Source: Pseudomonadota bacterium
GTDB lineage: Bacteria; Pseudomonadota; Alphaproteobacteria; Sphingomonadales; Sphingomonadaceae
Reading direction: 5' to 3'
Length of the DNA stretch: 49,044 bases
NCBI GenBank assembly: GCA_023445495.1
Contig: JAEXLC010000158.1
Coordinates: 1-49,044, forward strand
The notes under the pieces are model-generated. The model had not been told where the DNA came from, ran no database searches, and saw nothing but the letters and a program-made list of their open reading frames with translations. Below, piece after piece: positions 15,771 through 23,828 of this stretch; the stretch's first letter is position 1; the number at the start of each line of letters is the position of its first letter. Both the position numbers and the translations under genes were made by a program.

Positions 15771-16010
15771 CTACTTGCCGATCCCGCGCCAGCTCTTCTC
15801 GCTGACGTCGACGTCAAACTTCTTCGCTGCCGCCTTGATGCGCTTCCAAGCGGCGTCGCGGTCGTCGTCGCTAACGCCCTTCACCTGGTTGAAGCGCGCG
15901 ATCGCGTTCCGCACGTGGCTGGCGTTCTCGAGCGGCTCCTTCTCCTGATCGGGGAAGGCGAACGATCCCTCGTCCAGTTTCTTACGTTCGTCCGTGCTGA
16001 GCTCGGCCAT
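15771..16010 (-). CDS. Small DUF6582-like protein
   Basis: A 79-residue charged protein. FAFPDQEKEPLENASHVRNA is followed by IARFNQVKGVSDDDRDAAWK and a KKFDVDV-type end. I recognise the KEPLENASHVRNAIARF pattern as a widespread short family found in alphaproteobacteria and phages (DUF6582-like), without known function. GGAG lies 7 bases before ATG 16010; an earlier in-frame ATG lacks one. It is the first gene inside the putative island and precedes the ligase operon's 3' end. Confidence 0.7.
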   Translation of the reverse strand: MAELSTDERKKLDEGSFAFPDQEKEPLENASHVRNAIARFNQVKGVSDDDRDAAWKRIKAAAKKFDVDVSEKSWRGIGK

Positions 16011-16145
16011 GATCATCTCCATTTGTTGCGATCGCAAAAAAGAACGCGCAGCGGAAGATGCAGGTTCAATTAGCGGAGCTGGGCGAGCGCCGCGGGTGGG
16101 TGTCCAGAACGGTCCGCCATCGGCGCCATCCGGCGAGGCCGGAGG

Positions 16146-17174
16146 CTAGCCGACGTCCGCGAGGTCGGAAGGCCGGAGGGCGTAGTCGAGCTGCTCCATG
16201 CGGCACTGCCGCGGCGACTTGTCGGGGCGCCATCGCACAATCCCGGTCCCGTGGCGGAAGCGGTCGCTGGTCACCTGGTCATAGCTGACCTCGACGACGA
16301 GCTCCGGCTTCAGCGGGAACCACTCGCTCTCCTTGCCGTCGTTCCAACGGCTGGGACCGCCCGGCGCCTTCCCGGTGAATCCGGGCGGCGAGATCAGCGC
16401 CTCCAGGCTCTCGGTCAGTTCTGCGCGATCCTGCTTCGCCAGCGCCGACGTGAAGCCGACGTGGTTGAGCAGACCGGCATCGTCGTAGAGCCCGAGAAGG
16501 AGAGACGCGACCAGCGGGCCGTCCTTCGCCCGACGGAACCCGCCGACGACGCAATCGGCGGTTCGATGCTGCTTCACCTTGAGCATCGCCCGATCGCCCG
16601 GTCGGTAGGCCTCGTCTAGCCGCTTCGCGATCACGCCGTCGAGCGCGCCGCCGCTGGCGGCGAGCCAAGCCTCCGCGCCCGAGAGATCGGGTGCGCGCGG
16701 CGATAGCCGCAGCGTGTCCGTTCCATCCCGCGCGTGGAACCGCTCGAGCGCCGCGCGTCGCTCGGCGAGCGGCCGCTCGACCAACGGCTCGCCGTCCATA
16801 GCCAAGCAGTCGAACAGCATCAGCTGCGCCGGGGTCTCGCCGGACAGCCGCCGTATCCTGCTTTCCGCTGGATGCAGCCGGGCCTGCAACGCGTCGAACG
16901 AGAGAACGCCGCCGATGGGGAGGATGAGTTCGCCGTCCAGGACGTAATCCCCGCAGCCAGTCCCCAGCAATGCGGCGACGATCTCGGGAAAGTAGCGCGC
17001 CAGCGACTTGCCGGACTTGGACATGAGCTCGACACCGTCGCCCAGCCGCGAGGCGATCGCGCGAAAGCCGTCCCACTTGGGCTCGTATTGCCAGCCGTCC
17101 TCGGCCGGAAGGGCCTCGACCAGCTTCGCCTCCATCGGCTCGGTTCCAGCCAGCGGATGCGGTCCATCCTTCAC
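16146..17174 (-). CDS. ATP-dependent DNA ligase (LigC-like)
   Basis: A 342-residue ligase with adenylation and OB-fold domains only. The nucleotidyl-lysine motif is EPKWDGFRA (Lys33), followed by motif III VLDGELIL and LMLFDCLAMDGEPL. Motif IV is GVIAKRLDEAYRPG and motif V is MLKVKQHRTADCVVGG. Start GTG 17174 overlaps the exonuclease stop (GTGA), so the start is set by translational coupling; ATG 28 residues into a longer frame is an alternative. It is the last gene of a ligD-xth-ligC operon, suggesting it seals ends or gaps in alternative NHEJ or base-excision repair. Confidence 0.85.
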   Translation of the reverse strand: MKDGPHPLAGTEPMEAKLVEALPAEDGWQYEPKWDGFRAIASRLGDGVELMSKSGKSLARYFPEIVAALLGTGCGDYVLDGELILPIGGVLSFDALQARLHPAESRIRRLSGETPAQLMLFDCLAMDGEPLVERPLAERRAALERFHARDGTDTLRLSPRAPDLSGAEAWLAASGGALDGVIAKRLDEAYRPGDRAMLKVKQHRTADCVVGGFRRAKDGPLVASLLLGLYDDAGLLNHVGFTSALAKQDRAELTESLEALISPPGFTGKAPGGPSRWNDGKESEWFPLKPELVVEVSYDQVTSDRFRHGTGIVRWRPDKSPRQCRMEQLDYALRPSDLADVG

Positions 17175-17968
17175 GCGCGCCGCTTCCGCTTCGGCTTGTC
17201 GGAAAGCTCGATCCACACCGGCGCGTGGTCGCTGGTCTTCTCCCAGCCGCGCACGTCGCGGTCGACCTGCGCATCTACCAAGCGGTCGGCCAGAGCGGGG
17301 CTCAGCAGAAGGTGGTCGATCCGCAGCCCGGCGTTGCGGGCGTAGGCGTTACGGAAATAGTCGAAGAAGGTGTAGATCGTTTCGTCGGGATGGATCGTGC
17401 GCAGGGCGTCGGTCCAGCCCTGCGCGGTCAGGCGGAAGAACGCCTCGCGCACCTCGGGCGCGAACAGCGCATCCTCCAGCCAGCGCTCCGGCTTGTAGAC
17501 GTCGCGCTCGGTCGGCATAACGTTGAAGTCGCCCGCGAGCATCACCGGCAGACCGGACTCGAGCAGTCCGGCGGCGTGCTCGATCAGCTTCTCGAACCAG
17601 GCCATCTTGTATTCGAACTTGGGTCGCGGGCGGGGGTTGCCGTTCGGCATGTAGAGACCGCCGATCAGGATGCCGTTGACCGCGGCCTCGATGTATCTGC
17701 TCTGCGTATCGTCGGGATCGCCCGGCAGGCCACGCCGCGTCTCGTGGATCTCGCCGACACGGCTAAGCATCGCGACGCCGTTCCAGCTCTTCTGGCCGTG
17801 CCAGACCGCGTTATAGCCGAGGTCGCGGATCGCCTTTTCCGGGAACTTGTCCTGCGGCGCCTTCAGCTCCTGCAGAACCACGACGTCGGGCTGGCTCTCC
17901 TCGAGCCAGCGCAGCAGCACCGGCAGCCGGCCGTTGACGCCGTTCACGTTGTAGGTCGCGATCTTCAC
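17171..17968 (-). CDS. xth: Exodeoxyribonuclease III family AP endonuclease
   Basis: A 265-residue enzyme of the EEP nuclease fold. KIATYNVNGVNGRL (Asn7, Asn9) and VVLQELKAP (metal-binding Glu34) come first. GDFNVMPTERDVYKP (Asp147, Asn149) and RIDHLLLSP follow, and SDHAPVWIEL (Asp247, His248) ends the set, so the full catalytic set is present. It cleaves at abasic sites and removes 3'-blocking groups. The basic tail KPKRKRRA may aid DNA contact. Start GTG 17968 overlaps the ligD stop by 4 bases and its own stop overlaps the next ligase start in the same way, so three proteins are made together. Confidence 0.9.
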   Translation of the reverse strand: MKIATYNVNGVNGRLPVLLRWLEESQPDVVVLQELKAPQDKFPEKAIRDLGYNAVWHGQKSWNGVAMLSRVGEIHETRRGLPGDPDDTQSRYIEAAVNGILIGGLYMPNGNPRPRPKFEYKMAWFEKLIEHAAGLLESGLPVMLAGDFNVMPTERDVYKPERWLEDALFAPEVREAFFRLTAQGWTDALRTIHPDETIYTFFDYFRNAYARNAGLRIDHLLLSPALADRLVDAQVDRDVRGWEKTSDHAPVWIELSDKPKRKRRA

Positions 17969-19848
17969 AGGTCCGGCAGCACCTGATTGGCACGCCCCCA
18001 TCCGGACAGCGCCTTGGATCCCGCGCGCTTCACGAGTTCCGCCGCGTCGCCGATGTGGAAGTGGTTCGGCGCGTCGATGCTTTCCATCTCCTTCCACGTG
18101 ATCGGCACCGCGACTGGCGCAATCTCGCGGGCCCGCACGCCATACGGCATGATGGCCGTCGCGCCGCGCTGGTTGCGCAGATAGTCGACGAAGATGCGGC
18201 CCTTGCGCTGGACCTTCGGCAGCGCGGCGGTGAAGTTCTCGGGATCGCTCTGCGCGACCGCCTGCGCCAACCGGTGCGCAAAGTCCTTTACCTCCGGCCA
18301 CTCGGCCTTCGGCACCAGCGGGGCGATGACGTGCACGCCCTTGCCGCCCGTCACCATCGGGAACGTCTCGAGGCCGATCGACTTCAGGATGTCGCGGAAG
18401 TAGAACGCCGCCTTGCGGACCGCCTCGAAGTCGAGCCCCTCGTCGGGGTCGAGGTCGAACACCAGCCGGTCGGCCTTCTCGACGTCCTCGATCCGCGATC
18501 CCCAGCCATGGAACTCGATCGTGCCCATCTGGACGCAGGTCAGCAGGCCGTCCGCTGTGTCGATGAAGAGGTAGGGCTCCTCGTGCCCGTCCTTCTCCAT
18601 GATGCCGACGTGCCTCACCGTGTCGCCGAAGCTGCCGGCGTCGTGCTTCTGGAAGAAGCACTTCTTGCCCCGGCCCTGCGGGCAGCGGACCAGGCTCATC
18701 GGCCGGCTGCCGATCCATGGCAGCATGATCGGGGCCACTGCAGCGTAGTAGTCGGCGAGCTGGCCCTTGGTGGTGCCGGATTCGGGGAAGATCACGCGGT
18801 CGCGGTTGCTGATTTTCACCTTCGTCGCCGCGGGAGCCGCCACCTGCGCCACCGGCTGCTCGACCTCGAGCACCACCGCTTCGGGCTTCTTGTCGGCCCG
18901 CAGACCGAGGTAGCTCGGATGCCGCAGCGTGCCCTCGTTGGTCATCTCGGTGTAGGCGATCTCGGCCACCAGCCGCGGCTTGAGCCAGTGCGCGCCACGG
19001 ACCTCCGCGCGCGGCGCCTTGACCGTCGGCGCGTCCTGCTCGAGCGGCGCCATCGTCTCCATCAGCCGGATGATCTCGTCGTTGCCGAACCCCGTGCCGA
19101 CCTTGCCGGCGTAGCGCAGCACGCCGTCCTCGTGCACGCCGAGGATCAGCGACCGGAACAGGCGCGACTTGTCGGACGGCGTCCAGCCGACGACGACGAA
19201 CTCCTGCCGCTTGATGCACTTCGTCTTCAGCCAGCCGCCCGAGCGCGATCCGACGTAGCGGCCGTCCGCCTTCTTCGAGATCACTCCCTCGAGGCCGGCG
19301 TCGCAGAAGCCGTGCAACAGCTTCTCGCCATTGCCCTCGATGTGCTCCGAGTAGCGGATGCGGTCGCCGCCCTCCGGCAGTATCTTCCGCAGCATCGCCT
19401 TGCGTTCGGTCAGCGGCAGGCCGGTCAGGTCCTCGCCATCGAGCTCGAGAAGGTCGAACGCGATGAAGTCGATGCTGGCCGGCGCGCCCTTCAAGGCTCC
19501 CTGCAGCGCCTGGAAGCTGGAGCGGCCGTCCGCATCCATGACGACGGCCTCGCCGTCGAGGAGGGCCAATTTGACCGCGAGCCCGGCTGCCGCCTCGACG
19601 ACGCCCGCGAACTTCTCCGACCAGTCGAGCCCCGAGCGCGTGTAGGCCCGGGCAGAGCCGCCACCGACCGCGACAAGGAGCCGGTAGCCGTCATACTTCA
19701 TCTCGTGGAGCCAGCGCGACCCCGTCGGCACCGTGTCCACGAGCGTCGCAAGCTGCACCGGTTTGAACGGCGGAGGCTTTATGCCTACACCCGGATTCGC
19801 TCCGTTGGGCAACTTCCGGCCAGCGGATGAATTCTTCGTGCGTGCCAT
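17965..19848 (-). CDS. ligD: DNA ligase D, ligase plus polymerase domains, no phosphoesterase
   Basis: A 627-residue NHEJ enzyme. The ligase domain (about 25-325) has active Lys51 in HEMKYDGYR, LLDGEAVV and GVISKKADGRYVG. The primase-like polymerase domain (about 345-627) has Asp465/Asp467 in VFDLDPDEG, GGKGVHV (501-507) and Asp555 in RIFVDYLRNQRGAT. The N-terminal 3'-phosphoesterase domain of the Pseudomonas enzyme is missing, and the protein starts with a basic linker. It is first in a three-gene operon; the AP endonuclease next to it may replace the missing 3'-end-cleaning activity. No Ku gene is present in the window. Confidence 0.92.
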   Translation of the reverse strand: MARTKNSSAGRKLPNGANPGVGIKPPPFKPVQLATLVDTVPTGSRWLHEMKYDGYRLLVAVGGGSARAYTRSGLDWSEKFAGVVEAAAGLAVKLALLDGEAVVMDADGRSSFQALQGALKGAPASIDFIAFDLLELDGEDLTGLPLTERKAMLRKILPEGGDRIRYSEHIEGNGEKLLHGFCDAGLEGVISKKADGRYVGSRSGGWLKTKCIKRQEFVVVGWTPSDKSRLFRSLILGVHEDGVLRYAGKVGTGFGNDEIIRLMETMAPLEQDAPTVKAPRAEVRGAHWLKPRLVAEIAYTEMTNEGTLRHPSYLGLRADKKPEAVVLEVEQPVAQVAAPAATKVKISNRDRVIFPESGTTKGQLADYYAAVAPIMLPWIGSRPMSLVRCPQGRGKKCFFQKHDAGSFGDTVRHVGIMEKDGHEEPYLFIDTADGLLTCVQMGTIEFHGWGSRIEDVEKADRLVFDLDPDEGLDFEAVRKAAFYFRDILKSIGLETFPMVTGGKGVHVIAPLVPKAEWPEVKDFAHRLAQAVAQSDPENFTAALPKVQRKGRIFVDYLRNQRGATAIMPYGVRAREIAPVAVPITWKEMESIDAPNHFHIGDAAELVKRAGSKALSGWGRANQVLPDL

Positions 19849-19988
19849 CTAGGATAGACTCGTTCAGCGCACGACCGTTCCACCCTAAACCGGAAGCGAT
19901 CGCCCGATTGCGCCGACCCGAAGAGCAAGGCTGACTTTCCAAGGCCGCGCCCTCGAAGTCGAAGCGTGCCAAGCCTATCTTCGGTGGT

Positions 19989-21101
19989 ATGAGGATATTC
20001 ATCAGCTCGCTCATCGCGAACTTCGCAGCGGAACGCCGCGCCGCCCGCCGCGCCGTCGAGACATTGCGGTTCGAGCCGGTCATGGCGGAGGACTTCGGGG
20101 CGCAGCCGAACTCGCCGCAGGTCGCTTGCCTTCAGGGCCTCCGGTCATCGGACTTGGTGGTGCTCGTCCTCGGCGAACACTACGGCGCGGTCCAGCCCGG
20201 TTCCGGCCTCTCGGCCACTCACGAGGAGTATCGCGAGGCGCGCGACAGCAAGCCGATCCTCGCGTTCGTCCAGGAAGGTGTCACGCCGGGGCCTGAGCAA
20301 GCGGCATTCATCGCCGAGGTTCAGGCGTGGGAGGGCGGCTTGTTCCGCGGCGGCTTCCGAGACGCCGACGACCTTCAAGCCTCAATCATCCGCGCACTTC
20401 ACGATGTCACGCTCGCGAGCGCCACCGGACCGGTCGACGAGCAGGAGATCATCGGCCGGGCGCTCGCGCTGCTGCCACGCCAGAACCGGAACTCGGTCGA
20501 GGGGCCATTCGTCGACATCGCGATCGCCGGGGGACCGCGCCAGCAGCTGCTCCGACCGGTGCAGATGGAGGCGCCGGATCTTGCGGACCGCATCCTGCAG
20601 GATGCCCTGTTCGGCTCCGATCGCTTCTTCGATCGCGCGGTCGGCACCGACAGCGGAATCGACGGCCCGGATCTCGTCATCACCCAGCAGCGGGGCTCGT
20701 CTTTCCGGCTCAACGAAGACGGATCCATGGCGGTGCGGCTGCTTGCAAGCGAGCCGCGCAACCGTGACACCTTCGGCGGCCTGCCTGCGATCATCGAGGA
20801 GACGGTCCAGGCGCGCATCGCCACGGCCCTCGGATTCGCGGCCGCGCAACTAGAGCAGCTCGACCGGACAGAGCGCATCACGCACGTCGCAGTCGCTGTC
20901 CGGATCACCGGTTCGGATTATCTCGGCTGGAGGACGCGCGCCGAGCACGCCGCCAGCCCGAATTCGATGACGATGGGCATGGGTGGCGGGGAGCGCCCGC
21001 CTGTGACGGCGTTCAAGCGGCGTGCGGCGCTTCGGCTCGACCGCACGAGCCTCGTCGAGGACCTCGTCGTCCCGCTGCGAAGGCAGTGGTCATCTCGTTA
21101 G
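19989..21101 (+). CDS. DUF4062-domain protein
   Basis: A 370-residue protein. Residues 1-115 match DUF4062: MRIFISSLIANFAAERRAAR, RFEPVMAEDFGA, SDLVVLVLGEHYGAV and SATHEEYREARDSKPILAFV. This fold resembles TIR and nucleoside deoxyribosyltransferases and is often the N-terminal sensor or effector part of STAND and other conflict-system proteins. The remaining ~250 residues are unrecognised and contain no NTPase motif. It is divergent from ligD across a 140-base gap. A role in defence or stress signalling is only suggested by the domain. Confidence 0.7.
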   Translation: MRIFISSLIANFAAERRAARRAVETLRFEPVMAEDFGAQPNSPQVACLQGLRSSDLVVLVLGEHYGAVQPGSGLSATHEEYREARDSKPILAFVQEGVTPGPEQAAFIAEVQAWEGGLFRGGFRDADDLQASIIRALHDVTLASATGPVDEQEIIGRALALLPRQNRNSVEGPFVDIAIAGGPRQQLLRPVQMEAPDLADRILQDALFGSDRFFDRAVGTDSGIDGPDLVITQQRGSSFRLNEDGSMAVRLLASEPRNRDTFGGLPAIIEETVQARIATALGFAAAQLEQLDRTERITHVAVAVRITGSDYLGWRTRAEHAASPNSMTMGMGGGERPPVTAFKRRAALRLDRTSLVEDLVVPLRRQWSSR

Positions 21102-21117
21102 AATGGCTCGGAGGCCA

Positions 21118-21468
21118 TCAGTGCGGCCGTGAACTCTGCTCAATGATTTCGTCGATCTTCGCGGTGACCGCCTCGTAGAAACTGCGGCCGTGCTCGTCAT
21201 GCGAGGCGCGCATCTGGAGGGCCCGCGACTTGATGTGGCCGGCCGCGGTCAGTGCACCGAGCTGGAAGTCCTCGTCCGTCTGCAGGTGCGTGTCCGCGTC
21301 GAGTAGGGCCCCGATCGCGAGAGCGTAAAAGTCGAGCACGTCGTCCGCCTTGGGTGGCCGGCCCGCCGCGGCGCGAAATTCGCGTTCCACCGTCCCCATG
21401 ACCATCTGGAGCGTGCGGATCTTCACGTCGTCATCGATGCTCAGCAGATCCTCGGGATGCGTCGGCAT
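21118..21468 (-). CDS. Hypothetical protein, mostly helical
   Basis: A 116-residue acidic protein without signal peptide, membrane segment or recognised domain. Predicted helices include VKIRTLQMVMGTVEREFRAA and AKIDEIIEQSS. A strong ribosome site, AGGAGGT, lies 7 bases before ATG 21468 and supports expression. It converges with the DUF4062 gene and is divergent from imuA, so its promoter region includes the LexA box at 21569-21583, from which it could also be SOS controlled. Confidence 0.6.
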   Translation of the reverse strand: MPTHPEDLLSIDDDVKIRTLQMVMGTVEREFRAAAGRPPKADDVLDFYALAIGALLDADTHLQTDEDFQLGALTAAGHIKSRALQMRASHDEHGRSFYEAVTAKIDEIIEQSSRPH

Positions 21469-21568
21469 CAGCTTACCTCCTCAATCATCTCGCGGCCAGT
21501 TGGCACACGCGAGCTGCACATGCGTCGATCTTTATTCCGGACACCCGTTGACTCACGAACATCGATAA

Positions 21569-21583
21569 GAACAAATAAGGAAC
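21569..21583. promoter_or_regulatory. LexA box upstream of imuA
   Basis: GAAC-N7-GAAC is the alphaproteobacterial LexA operator (GTTC-N7-GTTC on the other strand), exact in both half-sites. It lies 31 bases before the imuA ATG. A third GAAC at 21557-21560 is spaced 12 bases upstream and may be a weak extra half-site. Confidence 0.88.
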
Positions 21584-21614
21584 GAATCAACCTGCTCGCG
21601 AGTCCACCGATGCC

Positions 21615-22346
21615 ATGCGCCAATCCGTCGTCCTCGAAGATCTGCGCGCGCGCATCGCTCGCATCGAGGGCACCGGCGTGCGGCACGGCGCGATACCGTT
21701 CGGCATCGATCCGCTGGATTCGCGTTTGCCAGGCGGCGGCATCGCGACGGGCGCGCTCCACGAGATTGCGGGTGGGACGGAGCTAGCCGACGACGCCAGC
21801 GCCACGATCTTCCTCGCCGGGATCCTGGCGCGGATCGATGGCCCGGTCCTTTGGTGCCTGCGGTGGCGGGACCTGTTCGCACCCGCACTGCACCTCGCGG
21901 GACTGCATCCCGACCGGGTGATTCACGTCGAGGCCGGCAGCGACGCGAACGTCCTGCTGGCGATGGAGGAATGCCTCCGGCACGCCGGAATCGCCGGGGT
22001 CGTCGGCGAGGTCGGCAAGTATTCCACCACCGCGTCGAAGCGCCTGCAGCTGGCGGCCGAGGGGTCGGGCGTCGCGGCGTTCGTCTTCCGGCGCGCGTCG
22101 AAGGTGGACCAGTCCAGCGAGGGGACGGCCGCGGTAACGCGCTGGCGGATCACCGCCGCGCCGAGCGAGGATCTCGGCATCCCAAGCCTCGGCCGTCCGC
22201 GCTGGCGGGTGGAACTCGAACGCGTGCGCGGCGGCAACCCGCACGCCTGGATCGTGGAGGGGTGCGATGCGCAGGGTCGTATCGCTCTTCCTGCCAACCT
22301 GGTCGACCGACCGGCTGCGCAGGAAGACCGCCAAGTCGCCGCCTGA
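21615..22346 (+). CDS. imuA: Mutasome accessory protein ImuA
   Basis: A 243-residue RecA-fold protein. IPFGIDPLDSRLPGGGIATG (about 27-46) is followed by ALHEIAGG, and by the RecA-like strand/helix pattern GPVLWCLRWRDLFAPAL. Later PRWRVELERVRGGNPHAWIV is typical of ImuA C-termini. Walker A is degenerate, as in the family. ImuA works with ImuB and DnaE2 in error-prone lesion bypass after DNA damage. A perfect LexA box precedes it. Its last ~80 bases overlap the start of imuB in another frame, implying coupled translation. Confidence 0.88.
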   Translation: MRQSVVLEDLRARIARIEGTGVRHGAIPFGIDPLDSRLPGGGIATGALHEIAGGTELADDASATIFLAGILARIDGPVLWCLRWRDLFAPALHLAGLHPDRVIHVEAGSDANVLLAMEECLRHAGIAGVVGEVGKYSTTASKRLQLAAEGSGVAAFVFRRASKVDQSSEGTAAVTRWRITAAPSEDLGIPSLGRPRWRVELERVRGGNPHAWIVEGCDAQGRIALPANLVDRPAAQEDRQVAA

Positions 22347-23817
22347 CGGCGCCCTGACCGACGGGCCGCTCGCGACCGCGATCCCCGACCATGGCCGCCG
22401 CGTCATCGCGGCTGTCGATGCGGCCGCACGCGCGCTCGGCGTCACGCCGGGCATGACCGTCACCAAGGCTCGGACGTTCGCCCCCGCCCTCCAGGTGGTG
22501 GACGCCGAGCCGGACGCCGACGCGGAGGGGCTCCGCCGGCTCGCCTTGTGGGCGGGCACCAGATACGCGCCGCTGGTCGCGCCCAACCCGCCGGACGGGG
22601 TCTGGCTCGACGTCACCGGCTGCGCGTCGCTGTTCTCGACCGAGCGCGCGCTCCTCAAGGACCTGCACCGGCGCACGTCGGCGTTCGGGCTGACCGTGCA
22701 GATCGCGGTCGCGGACACCCCCGGCTGCGCGCACGCGGTCGCGCGGCACGTGCCGGCCGGACGTCCCGTCACGGTCGAGCCCGGGGACCACCGAAAGGCG
22801 ATCGCGCTCCTGCCCGTATCCGCGCTCCGCCTCGACGGCCCAACCGTCGACGGCCTGCGCAAGCTCGGGTTCGAGCGGATCGAGCAGCTGATCGGCGCGC
22901 CACGGGCGCCGCTCGCCAAGCGCTTCGGCCGCGGGCTCCACCGACGTCTCGACCAGGCGCTCGGCAACGTGCCGGAGCCGATCGAGCCGGTGTTCCCCGA
23001 GCATCTGCCGCGCGCGCGCCGCGGCTTCGTGGAGCCGATCGCCACGCCCGAGGCCTTCGGGCGCGTCATCGGCGACCTGGTCGCCGACGCCGTCGACCAG
23101 CTGACGCGCATCGGCAAGGGCGCGCGGCGGCTCGACTGCCTGTTCCACCGCGTCGATGGGCACGTGCAGGCCGTGCGGGTCGGCACGGCGACACCCTCGC
23201 GCGACGCAGCACACCTCGCGAAGCTGCTGCGCGCCAAGGTCAAGACCGTCGAGCCGGGTCTCGGCATCGAGGCGATGACGCTGGTCGTGCCTCTCGTCGA
23301 ATCCATGACCTCCCGCCAGGGCGAGGGCCTGGAATCGCTCGGCCGGCGCGGACCCGACCTGGCCACGCTGGTCGATGCACTCACCAACCGCTTTGGCGGC
23401 GGCAGCCTCCACCGGACCGCTCCCCGGGCGGCTGCGATGCCGGAGCGGTCAATCGACAGGCCCGCCCCGCTGGCGCGGCCGCGCGACGCCGCGTGGGACG
23501 ACGACCTGCCACGCCCGGCACGCATGCTGGCGCGGCCCGAGCCAGTCGACGTGATCGCGCTTCTGCCAGACGACGCGCCGCGCATGTTCGTGTGGCGCGG
23601 ACGGCGCTTCGCCGTGGCGCGCGGCGACGGACCCGAGCGACTCCATGGCGAGTGGTGGCGCGACGGCGGAGTCGAGGGCGAGCAGCCCTACACGGTTCGC
23701 GACTACTACCAGGTCGAGACCACGACCGGCGGCCGATACTGGCTCTTCCGCCTCGGGGACGGGATCAACCCGTCCACCGGGCCGATGAAGTGGTTCATCC
23801 ACGGGGCGTTCGCGTGA
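22267..23817 (+). CDS. imuB: ImuB, Y-family polymerase-like mutasome scaffold
   Basis: A 516-residue Y-family polymerase homologue. It starts MRRVVSLFLPTWSTDRLRRK and includes AARALGVTPGMTVTKARTFA, the palm strand DGVWLDVTGCASLFS and the little-finger region. In ImuB the polymerase acidic residues are incomplete and the protein acts as a bridge between the beta clamp, ImuA and DnaE2; that reading fits here since the SIDE-type second motif is not seen. The C-terminal PYTVRDYYQVETTTGGRYWL is a conserved ImuB tail (DUF6504-like). The gene overlaps imuA by 80 bases. Downstream, a gene in the opposite direction interrupts the usual link to dnaE2. Confidence 0.9.
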   Translation: MRRVVSLFLPTWSTDRLRRKTAKSPPDGALTDGPLATAIPDHGRRVIAAVDAAARALGVTPGMTVTKARTFAPALQVVDAEPDADAEGLRRLALWAGTRYAPLVAPNPPDGVWLDVTGCASLFSTERALLKDLHRRTSAFGLTVQIAVADTPGCAHAVARHVPAGRPVTVEPGDHRKAIALLPVSALRLDGPTVDGLRKLGFERIEQLIGAPRAPLAKRFGRGLHRRLDQALGNVPEPIEPVFPEHLPRARRGFVEPIATPEAFGRVIGDLVADAVDQLTRIGKGARRLDCLFHRVDGHVQAVRVGTATPSRDAAHLAKLLRAKVKTVEPGLGIEAMTLVVPLVESMTSRQGEGLESLGRRGPDLATLVDALTNRFGGGSLHRTAPRAAAMPERSIDRPAPLARPRDAAWDDDLPRPARMLARPEPVDVIALLPDDAPRMFVWRGRRFAVARGDGPERLHGEWWRDGGVEGEQPYTVRDYYQVETTTGGRYWLFRLGDGINPSTGPMKWFIHGAFA

Positions 23818-23828
23818 ACCCGTCCCGC

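Noticed and set aside
19862..19880. LexA box upstream of ligD
   Set aside because: Two GTTC half-sites are present but with an 11-base spacer instead of 7.
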